Positions 49,701 through 61,990 of a DNA stretch of 64,000 nucleotides are shown in pieces. Source of the stretch: Paulownia fortunei. Its lineage: Eukaryota > Streptophyta > Magnoliopsida > Lamiales > Paulowniaceae. The notes under the pieces are model-generated. The model was given only the letters and a program-made list of their open reading frames with translations, had not been told where the DNA came from and did no database searches. The first letter of the stretch is position 1; every line of letters starts with the position of its first letter. A program made the translations under genes and the position numbers. The DNA is taken from NCBI GenBank assembly GCA_019321725.1, contig JAGSPU010001666.1, forward strand, positions 310,001 through 374,000. The letters are read 5' to 3'.

Positions 49701-50897
49701 AAACTTTGCAATAATAGTGGGCTGGTGGATAGATGAATGACAAGTGATGCAAGGCCAAGTTTTGCTTAACATGTTTGATCATAATCAAATTTCTGATCCC
49801 TATGGTAAGATATAAAAAGAGTACCAGAGTATTCAATTAAGATCGTCAAGGAACAGTATAATGATCCTGTACTACTCCATTTCAGGTTAATTAGATTTAG
49901 CATAGGACTATATATCCTTTTCATGGTGAAGTAGTGAGTTGAGAAAGGTTCGTGAATGCAACCAGCAAACTATGCATGAAAAATGGGTTGCTTTACTTGC
50001 GGCCTATGTTTATCCATGTCAACTAACCCACTTTCCGAGCAAAAGACACCTTCTTCCTCAGCAAGGTTCTCTCACCCTAATCAAGCATTTTTTGATAAGA
50101 CCTACTTCCTTAATTGGTATCAATGCTTCAATTCAGTCAGTTCCAGATCATAGATTGGGATGTCAGCAATAAAACCTCCCAGATTGACAAGTTGAGTAAT
50201 CCTAAAGTTAACTGTAAATTCCCGATCTGCTCCAGTTACATAGCATGGAACCTTGTCTTTTTTATCAAACGCACAAATTAGCTGAGCCAGATATTGTATA
50301 AAGGCAAGATTCACTCCTGACTTTCTTGTCCTAAACTAATGAAGCTCTGACAGAATTAGACTCAAGGGGGATTGAACTCACTTCAAATGCCAATGTTGTC
50401 TTTCAAGAGTCAAAACCAGTTACAATTCATAGCAACCTGTTAGAATAACATTGGTCAACTTAGATACTCAAGGGACCAATTACACCTTCCCACATATTAT
50501 CATTTCTATTAAGAACCGAATGTCGCGATTCAATAAACCATCAATCACCCTAATATTTCCCCCTTTGTTCTTTTTACTCCATTTGTGATGCAATTACTCA
50601 TTTTGACACTACTATGCAATAAAAGGGCAAATCTTTTGAGGGTTTCACCAGCTTTGCCCACAAAACATATTGGTAATATATTCATTCTAAAGGAACAACT
50701 TTTATAACAAATACTACCATTACCAAAAAAGCAACAAAGAAATAAAAAGGTAAAAAGAAAACAGAACATAAACTCTTGCCAGCACAAAAAGAATTGATCA
50801 TACATACTTAATTAGCCTACTTACCTTCGGTTTCTGTTGCAGTCTTCTCTCTGCAGGAATCAAATGCACCAAAACAAGCCGAAAAACCCATTACCAT
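46766..50897 (-). CDS. CRPK1-like receptor-like cytoplasmic RD kinase
   Basis: Ser/Thr kinase resembling Arabidopsis COLD-RESPONSIVE PROTEIN KINASE 1 (At1g16670 group), which acts at the plasma membrane and phosphorylates 14-3-3 proteins in cold signalling. Exons (minus): 50897-50825, 48915-48803, 48610-48400, 48092-47855, 47586-47436 and 47122-46766; all frames close (380 residues). Motifs: GRGGFG (53-58), VAVK (K74), HRDIKASN (170-177, RD type), DFG (190-192), [20 protein letters not shown] and an LRR-RLK-like subdomain XI Arg ([12 protein letters not shown]). No ectodomain or membrane segment. The N-terminus reads [12 protein letters not shown]: if the second ATG (50,891) is used, MGFSACF has a Gly for N-myristoylation and a Cys for palmitoylation, which fits membrane anchoring. 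Intron 1 is about 1.9 kb. The tail (last about 70 residues) is Ser/Thr-rich. Substrate here is unknown. Confidence 0.93.
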
Positions 50898-51176
50898 GCT
50901 TACTCGTTTTGACATAAAAATCCAATCTTTAATCACGTCTCTCCTGTAATCCAATCAACCAACTCCCCTCCAACCGCAGCACCACGGATAATCATAGCCC
51001 AGATAAGAAATTAACAAACTTAAACCACCCACAAATTCAAAAAAAATAAAGAAAGGAAGAAAGGAAAAGAAGAATCACACCTGAAGAAGTTCCATAGAAT
51101 AGAATGAAAAGAGAACTTTGTGGGCTTACGTGATGAACTTCATTTGTATATATATTATAAGTATATTCCTACGTGC

Positions 51177-51186
51177 TTATATACCT
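51177..51186 (-). promoter_or_regulatory. Putative TATA box of the CRPK1-like gene
   Basis: On the minus strand GGTATATAAG lies about 280 bases before the start codon and is followed by CACGTA, an ACGT-core element. Predicts a transcription start near 51,150. Consensus only. Confidence 0.45.
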
Positions 51187-51199
51187 TACAAACCATCAA

Positions 51200-53943
51200 T
51201 AAAATAGTAATATCAAGATGAGGTGTTGTCTTGGTGAATGCTTACTGCTTAGTATTATTTCTTTTTGCCTCGGACTTGGGGGAGTTTGACAATGAAAAGA
51301 TAGAAAATTGAGGGCAGAAAATGGAAGAAAAATCGGAGGAGAAAAGGGAAGTGATTGGTGACTTCCCCGCGGCATTTGTACTCTCTCACGAGTTGTAAAT
51401 TTGTACAGTTCACACCATTATAGATTTGCCTTGTGTGTGTAATGACTCATGATGACGATACATTTCAACGCCCACCAAGATCGTAGTTTCATACGAGCCT
51501 TTTCCTCCCGTTCCGTTTGTACAATGTTGTTCTATTTGAGCTGAAATCGAGGGCAGTTATTTCGGGATAGATTGCTTTTGGCGAAATTTCTTGGGAATTT
51601 TTATTTTGTATATTGAATATTTATAAAGGAAAAATATGAGATCGGGGAATCTGAATTAGGTAACAAATTTGGTTGTTTGAGTGTGAGGTGTGGGAGAAGT
51701 GGAATTTAGGAAATTTGATTTAGTTATGAATATCAATGAGTTGGAGTTTATCCTGGTTGATTTTATTATGATATAAATTTGAAATAAGCTTCAGTTCTAT
51801 TTATTTTTCCAAGATTCTAATATAGATTCAAAAATCTAAAAAGAATTGATGAAACCACGGAAAGTTCAATTTACAAAAAGTACAGAAATAAATATTAAAT
51901 TAATGTGCATTATTTACTTTTTTTTTTATAAATAATATCCACTCGTTTCAAATATAAATTTTAAGTATAGATCCTTACCAAACCAATCCTACTCACCTAC
52001 TATAGAATCAAATTATTGCAACTTTAACAAACATACCAAACTTAAAGTTGAACTTAAGCCACTTTCAAGTTTCAACATTCAACTTGAAGGGAAAATTTTG
52101 ACTGCAACTGCTTCAACCTTCAAATGGTTATGGAGTCAAAATGATTAAAACCCTAATGCTGCTAAAACTAATACTAAGTCAAGAACTTTATTTTATATAT
52201 GTTCACATAAAAGTGTTTTAGGATTTATTTTATATGATATATTATGTATATTTGTTAAGCATTGATAGATTATAGAAGAACGAGAGACACTAAGTGCAAT
52301 AACATTTTTCATATATGATCGTAAGATTCCTTAATTGCTGTGAAATGTCCTATTTGATTCATATTTATCCTCTAATGAATGAACTTGTCAGAACGACAGA
52401 GTTGTTTAATTCGTTATTTACTAATAACTTTTTAATTTATTTGTATGGTAGGAAATTCAAATTTTCTTCCATCACACAATAATTGTCTTGCACATAGAAG
52501 GCAAATATGAGTTTGATTTTAACTGTAATTTAAACATCTAAAATTTCTTATGTCTCTGATATTTTTATACATGAAAAACTATTAGTACTTAAATTTTTCA
52601 TATTTTGCTTCTTGTAGAACATTTTTCTTAGTAAAATAGAAAAGATCAAACATGAAGAAAATCATTTTTCTGTAATTCTCATTGAAAAAGAACAAAGATT
52701 ATTGTATTACCTGGGGTGTCGTAATCCAATGAAATGGTCTGTGGTGAAATTTTCAGCTTGAAAAATGTAACATGGAATGAAGAATTGTCAATAGCTCGTT
52801 CTATTTAATATCAAAATTAACAAATAGTTTACATTATTCTTACATGATTCCTCTCTTTATATACTTATATATGAACGTGACTATTAGAGTCAATTTTCAA
52901 ACTCCCAATTCAATTTTTTTGTTTAATATCAATTCTTCAAAACCTAATTGTAAACTCATGAGCGCGTAACGTTTTTGTCTGGCTTTAGAAAAATATTTTT
53001 CTTCTTTCTTTCAATTTATTTACTTTTTTTTTTTTAAAAATTTTGCGTGTCCTGTACTGTTGTTGACTAAAGAAATTAATGTTAACCAGAAATTACAATT
53101 TCACGAGTCCCCTGATTAGGCATGACCGCAGAAAAAAGGTAAAGTTAAAACTTAAAAAGCTCATAAAAAAATAAAAAAATTACCTTTATCAAATAACATA
53201 TAGGATCCGTACATAGTGATGGAAAGAGACAAAGATAACAAACAAAACCAACGAATATATTTCTCAACAGAAAATGTCATGATATGGACAAGCAACTAAT
53301 ATATAATCAAACCACAAATTAATCAAATTGAGAAATAGTCAAACAATGTACATTTTTGAATTTCAGACCATGTTCAGTCAGAACAACTGAACAAGAAAAT
53401 GAGAAATTTAGCTGGTCCCTGTTTCCTAGTCAAATAAAATTTGAATTCTCAAACAGGAACCTGAAAATATGCTCGAATGGAACTTTTTGACACAGTCCAC
53501 ATGTAGACAACTCATCCCGTTTTCAAAGTTAATCTAATATTATGTGCGCGTCTTGTTCATATCATCGAAGGCGTAAAAAAATATGTTGGTGGCAATGTAA
53601 ATGCACCAGTGAAAAATTGTTTCTTTTCCTCCATATGAATGGTGTTCTTAGTGCAGGAACTCAACACAGAGAAATGCATTCAAATCACAAAAACCAAAGA
53701 TGCAGAATTGATATCTAATACTACTTATATGTGCACTTATAAGCAAGAGAATCTGGAGCCCTTCAGTTCTTTTTACACTAATTACACACAGTTTAATCAT
53801 GAACACAGTAGTTCTGGAGTAACACTAATTTTGCTATGGATCACCACAAAAATAACATGTCCAAATGCAATATTCTAATAAATTGGTCTTTTCTGCATTC
53901 TCTCTCAAATGCATTGTATTGAGTGTTTAGTCTCACTGGAAAT
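51200..53943. other. Intergenic region between two minus-strand genes
   Basis: No coding exon chain was recognised. The left part should be the promoter of the CRPK1-like gene. The right part should be the 3' UTR of the Ser/Pro-rich protein gene. The middle is AT-rich with no clear repeat. Confidence 0.65.
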
Positions 53944-56900
53944 TCAGTAATCCATCTGACTCCCATCGAGAAAATAGGAGTTAATGCAGTTGCTGGACTT
54001 GGAACTACCACTGCTTGATGTGTGAGGAGATTCTGAAACACCGGCTGTACTGCTAGTAGAAGAACTAGATTGAATGCCACAAGCGGAAGAAGAAAGAACA
54101 GCAGTTGCTACTGGGCGTAAATTGTCAGGGATGCTTCGTCTAATATCCTGTCCGAGGATAACTGGTCAGTGCACAAATTGCAAGAATCATAGACACCAGA
54201 AGACTGCTCCAGCATGTAATATGAACATTATATTTTATCATTTCAACCATTAGCAAGAATGCTTCTTAAATTATTTAATCTCTTTCTCTACACTCTTTGT
54301 GCTTACTCTGCATTGAACTCGTAAGTTAATTCACTTTTCAGAAGCAATGGTGTATTTTGCATAATTACGAACTTAGTGAAAGAAAGGGAGTAAAAGATGC
54401 ATACCATGTGCCTTATAGCCATGTCTAGCGATTTTTTCGAAAGTGATCTTCCAAAACCCGAATTCTCCAGGGAAGATTTCCTGGGATTATCAAGAGAAAT
54501 GTATCCATCTTGTTTGGGTGGAGCTAGTTTCCTCATGTTTACTACTCTTTCAACCATTTTTGTACCAATCAATACAGGGTTAACATCATCACCACCACCA
54601 TTGCTATATCCTCGACTTCTTGATAGCATTATATTCCCAATTTTATGAGCAGTAACACTAGGAGCCCGCACTTTAGCAGGAGAGCATGATTTTTGTCTTG
54701 GTTTCCCATTGGAAGAAGGCAAGTGAGTAGCCGGTGTGCTTGGCCTTCCTCTAGATGCAGATGCAGGCCTTTTAGGCATGGATGTTTTTGGATTTTGAGG
54801 GGCATCATGAGACAAAGAGAGCATCTCTGAGGGTTTTGATGGCCTAGACTTCACCGTTTGAGAAGTTCCATGTGATGGCACCGGATTTTTCAACATTGTG
54901 GAGCCTGTTTTTCTCCCTGATGAAGATCGATCGGAAGCAAATATGCTAGATGTGGTCGATGGAGTTGCTGGTTTGCGTGTGGGTGTAGCAGACCTCGATG
55001 CAGACTTTGAACTAACTGGTACCGTTGATCTGGAAGTTGGAGTAGAAGAACGTGATGTAGATCTGGATGGAGTGGAGGATCTAGCTTGAGCAGCCATGGG
55101 TTTAGAAGAAGTGAATGTGGCTCTTGAAGTAGCTGAGGAGGCACGAGATTCCAATGTGGCTCTTGACGTAGGTGTGGAAGCACGAGAGGGCCTTGATTTT
55201 GCAGGCAAGGCTGGTCGTCCAGTAGGTGTTGCTGCTCGAGGAGTAGGCTTTCGGTCCCCTGATGATAAAGATCTTCTATTTGCAGCAACCGAAGAGTCTA
55301 GACTAGTGGATATACCTAGCTGCAATGCACTGTTAGTCAGGGAAGCAGATTCTTCAGAGGTGTTTCCCAGCTGCAGCAACAGAAATTTATGGAAAATATT
55401 GAGCGTAAAAACCACCATTGAGCACGAAAAATTTCAATCACACAAATGTTCAAAGATCAGAGACAAAGTGAGGAAAGAGCCACATACAATATATAAGAAT
55501 TATGCTAAGTTAAATATCATCACACTATATTACATCATTTTTCAAATATTTTAAGTGCTATACTTGCCTCAGATTTCAGAGGTATGCCTTCACCATTTGA
55601 AATTTCAGTCTGATTCACTGCTAAATCTTGCCCTTGCACCTCTTCTGAAGGAAGTAAAGAGATATCACGTTGCATGAGAAGCCTGAAACAAAGACTTAAT
55701 CTTAATATTAAACAAGATAAGGTAAATTGACTCATTTTAGGACAATCAACCCATCACACATTTGGAAATATTCAGCTGTATAGCTCCATATGAGTAAAAA
55801 CTGAATACATATCTCAAAACATGAGAATATGATATCAGCTCTAAACCCAATTGGTCGCCAATAAGATACATGGTAAATCTGAAAATTAATTAGAACATAG
55901 AAACTTTACCAATCATAGTCACTCCTGTCAATCTCTAAATTGAGGAAATTATCATCAGCCACAATCTGAACAGTCTCTGGCTGCAAGGTCTTCTGTATCA
56001 ACAAGCTATCAGGTTTTGGTTCTGCACCTACAAATTAGCCGAATTCATGATACGAATTCAAGCACAATAAGAATACAAATCTGGACCACATTTTAATGTC
56101 GAGTGGCAACAAAAAGCCATCTAAGATGTGACTGCCATTGAACTGAATTTCCAGGAGAAATGCCGCACACAAATATAGAAATCGAGATATATGAAACAAA
56201 ATAAAAAAATAAATATTTCAATAAAACCAAAGTAGGAGTACCTGTTGAGTCATCAAACTCATCAGAGTCCCCAATAAGAAGATGGTCCTTCCTCTCCTTT
56301 CCACCATTCTGCATCCCCAAAAAAATAGCCAGATCTTCATCTACTTCCCTCATCACCATCCCAAGATCTCTGTTCTGTGGCCTTAACTGTACGGACGCCT
56401 GCATTTGCCAAAGAAATCGCATTATAATACATGACAACCATCCCAAAAATCTAATCCTTAGTGGCCAAATTCATACTAAGAACTTCATACAGACAGATGG
56501 AGACAGCCAAAAAGCCTTAGAGCTAATTTCCTTAGACATAAATTCATCTGCATTTACAGTAACACATGCTTACAAGGAGCAAAATCCAGAAAACTAGAAG
56601 CCTAATTCAGAAACCCATAGTCTCCATCCGCATACATTTTCTTCACCACGAAAGAAGAATCTGGTGCCATTAGATCCAAATCAAAGAAAAAAATTGAATG
56701 AAAAACATTCACCACTCAAATCACCCACAAGCTAAAATCTTTATGCAAAAAATCAAGATTTTCTGCCAATTCTTTCAAGGAACACAAACTGTAACAGGAC
56801 CAAACTCACAGCCCATATAAAGTTTTGGTCTAAACTAACTGAAATTTCCATCTTTATCACTGGTAGCCACCTTAGAAGCTCCGACACACAAACACAAACA

Positions 56901-56988
56901 CCACAGAAATAAAGACAGAGAGAAAGTTAAAGAAACAAACATGGGCATGTATAAGAATGGATGAAAAAGGTGCAGTACTTACTGCCAT
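53944..56988 (-). CDS. Ser/Pro/Arg-rich basic plant protein (At3g08670/At3g09000-like)
   Basis: 521-residue protein of a plant-specific family often labelled proline-rich, endochitinase A-like or SRRM-like; some members have been linked to microtubules, which I recall without certainty. Exons (minus): 56988-56983 (only two codons), 56398-56242, 56027-55910, 55682-55568, 55370-54405 and 54147-53944. All frames close. Family landmarks: an acidic N-terminal motif (EVDEDLAIFLGMQN, LLIGDSDEFDDST), DRSDYDWLL (family DYDWLL block), then a long low-complexity region with repeated (S/A)RSSTPTSR-type units (residues about 160-300), and the diagnostic GRSLSKKSLDMAIRHMDIR near the C-terminus. The intron after exon 4 uses a GC donor (GAG|GCAAGT). 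Highly basic and disordered; no enzyme domain. The chitinase label in databases is misleading. Confidence 0.88.
55371..55567 (-). other. GC-AG intron in the Ser/Pro-rich protein gene
   Basis: Reading the minus strand, exon 4 ends CTGAG and the intron begins GCAAGTA; it ends TTGCTGCTGCAG before CTGGGAAAC. No GT donor gives a frame-closing joint to the next exon. GC-AG introns are a small minority class and usually have a strong donor context, as here. Confidence 0.65.
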
Positions 56989-58816
56989 TGTTATGATAAA
57001 TTGCAGAGAGATAGAGAGAGTACAACTGTACAAGAAGATTGTTATTGAAGGTTGCAGTTCTATGGTATAGCTTTAAATTACTGCAGAATTATTCTTATGT
57101 TTTTGTAGAGTTGAATTGCCTGAGACAGGAAAGAACGGGACTGGGGGAACAACTAACAAGAACGGTAGTTCATGAATCAGGAGAGTCTTTTGTTGATTCC
57201 TTTGACAAAGGGACACACCTTTGGTTTTTTGAAAGAAACACAACTCAACTGAAGATTTGAAATCAGTCTGATCTGTAAATTCTTTGTTTTTTTTTTTTTT
57301 CCTAATATAATAATAGTGATTAGTGCCCTTGGATAAAAAGAGGGCTATTACTATTTACTAGCAAGATGCAATTTTTAGTATTTAGTGGGGGACTTTTCGC
57401 TTTTTCAGTTTTGACAGCATTCAAAATCATTGCCATTTTGATTGATGGTGGTGGCCTAGTGGTCATTGAACATTTGGATTGCAGATTGGTGGTTTTCACT
57501 AATACTTTCCAAATTCTTTTAATCCTATCGTGTTAGATCATTCAATTCACTGTTAGTTTTTGAATGTTTCGTCTGGCTCTAAGTAGATGATATTATATGA
57601 ATCGAATAAGTAGCATCTATTTGAATTAGATAATGATAATTTTGTTATGTTGATAGAAAATGTTAACTAAATATATTAAAAAATAAAAATCATGTTTGTT
57701 TTCGCTATTCTCTCACTTGATAATTTTGGTGTCAAACATGTTGTATTTTTTAATATTAATTCGTTTTGAAAAATATGTTATTATTCATGAAATGAAATGA
57801 ATATTGTTGGTCTGACATTTGAAAAAGGAAGCAGAACGTTGAGTAATGATGAAAGAAGTAAATGGCTGTGCCAGGATGGAAACATTTCAAACTAGAGTTC
57901 TGAGTTATGGAAGGTTACATTCATTGTCCCATTTCAAAATTTTAAATAACGGGGAGACTAACATCTACCGAGGAATTGGTTGTGAATAGTAAAAGCTTGG
58001 AATAATGAATTTGCAGGTCTTGGAATTATGTCTTTTAATATGTTAGACTCAACTCTAAGATTTCATGATTTTATGGGACTGGATGCTCATTTATCAACAT
58101 TTATTCACACCAAAATAGAACATATGAACTTAGGGTGTTTTGAACTATTTTAGATTTTTTCAGTTATTTTTATTTTTCACATTATAAATATACATTAAAT
58201 ATTAAGGATGTGAAGTACAAAATGTACATTAGACTTTTAAGGGCCCTATTTGAGGGAAGCTACCTCCTTGATGGTAGGATGGATAATTCTAGGAAGATTG
58301 GCTGTACTACTAACATATAGAAGGTGAACAAGTTCTGTAAAGTAATTACTTTTCTATATTGTAAATTTGTCTTCTCCTTCGTATTTTTCATGGAGCAAGG
58401 TTCGTCTTAATTATTTTCAAAACACTCTGAAATATTAGTAGTTTTTAATATAATAATTCCCCTGAGATTATGACTTGAGCATTGTATGAAAGTTTTGTTG
58501 GCTGAAAAAGCAAAGCCAAGCTCAAAAAACACAAGATAGAAATTCTTAAGCATTAAAGAAATCTCAAATTCAACTTATTTGGTACGATTTTTCTGGTGCA
58601 TCAAACGTAAAAGAATTGTGCAAAGAAATCGTTATCAACACTCTTCAATGTATTCTAGATATTTCACTTTTGCTCATGTAGGTATATATATATGTTCACA
58701 TTAATATGTTGTTAAAAGTTGTTTAATAACCAATTGTTGAACACGTCTTCTAACACATGGAAAAAATTTCATAGGTAATTGTGAGATTCAAATTTAAGGC
58801 TTCTTATTAGGTTCGA

Positions 58817-58827
58817 CTCTGATACCA
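58817..58827 (-). other. Primer-binding-site-like motif (TGGTATCAGAG)
   Basis: On the minus strand the 11-mer TGGTATCAGAG matches the initiator-Met tRNA primer-binding site used by many plant LTR retrotransposons. No LTR pair, polypurine tract or gag/pol reading frame is visible nearby, so at most this is a decayed remnant or a widespread dispersed repeat. Confidence 0.3.
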
Positions 58828-59258
58828 TGTTGAATAATCGTCTCATCTAAAAATTTAACCTATTAAAGATAAATAATTTAATATTTTAATAACTCTAATA
58901 AGTGTTAGAAAATGACAACATCTTGAGCATTTGAAGCACAACATGTGACCTCTTTCTCACTCTCATCCTCATCCTCACCCTCACAAAAGAGAAGGGAAAA
59001 AAAAAAAAGGATAAAGTCCATTGCTGAACTCAGTGGATAGTTTCAATCTCCAAAAAAGGTCTAATTTCAAATCGAAAAAAGGTTTGAGTGAAAGACATAT
59101 TCTAAAACCAGGCACATGTTATAGCCTTTACTAGACTAAAAGCTAAAGATCACGAGAAAAGAGTGACTACAATTTAAAATTTATTAAAAAAAGAAAAATG
59201 TTTCTCATGGAATTCAAAATTGGGTTCAAAAGTTAACATGGGCTGCTTGATTCCTGGG

Positions 59259-59397
59259 GATCCACAAAAATATTACATCTGAGGGCCACAACTGAATGGG
59301 CATCTCAGATGGTTTGGGCCCATTATATGGAGATCTACAAAAATACTTTATCTGAGGGCCACAACTGAATAGGCATCTCAGATGGTTTGGGCCCATC
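59259..59397. repeat. 73-bp tandem duplication with GGGCC motifs
   Basis: Units starting at 59,259 and 59,332 share GATC.ACAAAAATA..., ATCTGAGGGCCACAACTGAA and GGCATCTCAGATGG, with only a few mismatches. Each unit also contains a small hairpin: ATCTGAG near the start and CTCAGAT near the end. No coding capacity. Confidence 0.85.
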
Positions 59398-61990
59398 TTG
59401 TGGGCCTGATGAGTAGTCTGGTTTTAATTTATTGTGGGCCCTTTTACATTTCCAATAAATTGAAAATTTTGCACTTTATAGTCAACTTTTCAGTTGATTA
59501 TTGCGTTGATAACCTTTAATGTGAGAAATAATTGGTTCCAAATTCTGTCTGGTTAACTCGGATTGCATGTAGATGATGCTATTTAGTTGTAATACAAAGT
59601 ACAAACACCCACCGCACGCCAACCTCCAGACCAACCCCACCTTAAGAGGAAAAACAAAAGAAAAGTTTTTAATAAACCAAGTAATAATTTAAAAAAATTA
59701 ATGATGTAAAGGCTCAGTTCAATAAATTCAATAATAAAAAAATCCTATCAATAAATGCACTTTACTATACACACATATAATCATTTTTTTAGCACTAATA
59801 AATACCCAATTATTTTTTTTTACACTTGTCTACTTTATGCTATGCTCTATATCAATACCAAACATTTGGGAGTTGTATACCACCACTCCTTTTATCTCAA
59901 AATTATTATTTTGAATTGTAATTAAACATTTACTTTTGAAACCGGGAGACAGTATTGATCCTAAAAGAATACACAAAAAAAAAAAAAAAGGAAAGCTCGT
60001 CACCTGGAAGGCCCCCACCCACTCAGGCAGAGGCCACGTGGTGTGATATTCTCGAACCTATATGAAATCGTACTGTGATCCGGATGCTTCCTTTACAGGT
60101 TACAGGTACAACCTGAAATTATGTACAACTAATCGTGAGCCCAACGGAAGTGCCTATATTATTATCCTTGACCTCGTATTCGACCAACCCTGCAATTTTG
60201 AACTCGAACGAAGACTTTATTTAAGATTTTGATTTTACTCAAATAACTCCGAGACTTCATTGTCTTCAGTAATAACCATCCAATATCTAAGTTAGAATTT
60301 AAAATAAGGTAAAAAAATTAAAAAGAATAAATATAGTTAATTATTCATAATAAATGCAACTTATATTTTATTAAAATAAAAGAACTATTTATAAGTTCCA
60401 TAGGACATGTGGCAATTACTTAATTATTTGGAATGAATATGTTTTGTGGTCAAGAATTAAAATTAATACTTGAATCAGATCAAATATCCATTTGAACCAA
60501 ATGATAGAATCTTTTATTTTTATCTATGTTAGGCATGTTATTAAGGGTGTAATAATACTTTTGACTTTTTACAATTATTACCCACATCAGATATGGTTGG
60601 CAAATTGGTAACCATAGTAATTGTCACATGCCTCGTGTGAGCAGAAGCACCAACCTATTTCAATTGACACTTCTATCCTTCCCCGTGACTGACTGACCAG
60701 AAATGAGAAAAACTCTTAACCAAAAATTGAATTCTCAACTAACAACTTAAGGAAAGTCTGTGATATGACAATCCAGATTAGACGCACAATCATATTTTTA
60801 TTTCAGTGTTAATTATATCAATATATATTTAAAGGTAGATGGCTAATTTGTGATTGTTTTGGGAAGATGGATTAGTTAAAAGGAATATAAGAGAGAATAA
60901 AAAAGTTGAAGCTAACTTATCACTTCCAACTATAAATAAAAATATGAAGGCTGATAGACTGCAAAATATATATATCCGGGTTACTCAAGCTATATTTTGT
61001 TGGCATAGCGTTTTCAAAGACAATAACTTCAATTTCTTAGAATATTAAATATTATCAGTCAATTTTTAAACCGAATTTCACATAGATTATAAAATCCAAT
61101 CGTCCATATCCATTTTTTAAACCTAATAATTAGGTCGAGCCTAATTTGGTCATACTTAATTAATATTCAAGTCCGTTTCACTTTAATTCTGATATCTGCG
61201 AAGTCAAAGTCAAAACAGCAAGAGACAATTCAACCATAAACCGTTGAGACAAGGCAATCCAAGCCTATCTCACCAAAAAAGTATATAAATGGGTTGTAAA
61301 GCCCATAATCTTAGTCATGGGCCTCTTATATTCTTGGATTTAGACTGGATATACAAAAAGACTCGATTACTGACACAAATAAAAATATTAGCCGACTTCA
61401 TCACGCAAAAAAAATTTACAAACGTTAAGAAAGCAAATCGTATTCATTTTATAAAAAAATACAAAATATAAAATTGAAAAATCAAAGATGTCTGTCTTAC
61501 CCAGATTTCCATTGAGAAATTAATACAATTAATAGTTCTGCATTTAGTCTATAGCACATGGAAAGAAAAAGTTAATCGTTCTGCTTTTTCGTAATGTTCA
61601 TGTGGGCCAAACATTTACATTCAAACTGGGCTGTGTGAAAAGTAAATAATGTTTGGAAGCCAATGAGACAGACTAAAGACTAGGATAAAAGAGAACAAAA
61701 GTTCAAGAACATTAATAACTACCAAGGCAATCATGAATCCTACGTCAAAATTTCCCAAGTCCGACCCATAAAATGTCATCTAGACATAAATCATCTAATG
61801 GCGATGGGCCTCTAAATGCTAAAAAGCCACAACTCGTATCGAATGAACAATGCAATACAGATGTGGATTATGAGGTAAAAATCACGAAAAAAATGAGTCA
61901 TAGTTGCCCAGTTCCATTTAGAAAGTTTTGCCTGGTGTGTCAACCATGACAATGATCAGTCTCCATATTCTTCTAAACAATAAACTGTGG

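Larger units (their letters stand above)
57040..61990. other. Gene-free intergenic region
   Basis: No exon chain was recognised between the 5' end of the Ser/Pro-rich gene and the stop codon of the IMP2-like gene. It includes a primer-binding-site-like motif near 58.82 kb, a 73-bp tandem duplication at 59.26-59.40 kb and a CACGTGG G-box near 60.04 kb with no attached gene. The last few hundred bases should be the IMP2-like 3' UTR. Confidence 0.65.

Noticed and set aside
54397..55554. Open frames on the plus strand opposite the Ser/Pro-rich protein gene
   Set aside because: Shadows of the biased Ser/Arg/Pro codons on the other strand; the minus-strand frame matches the family and splices correctly.
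58731..58920. A complete LTR retrotransposon around the TGGTATCAGAG motif
   Set aside because: No paired long terminal repeats, polypurine tract or gag/pol coding sequence could be found nearby.
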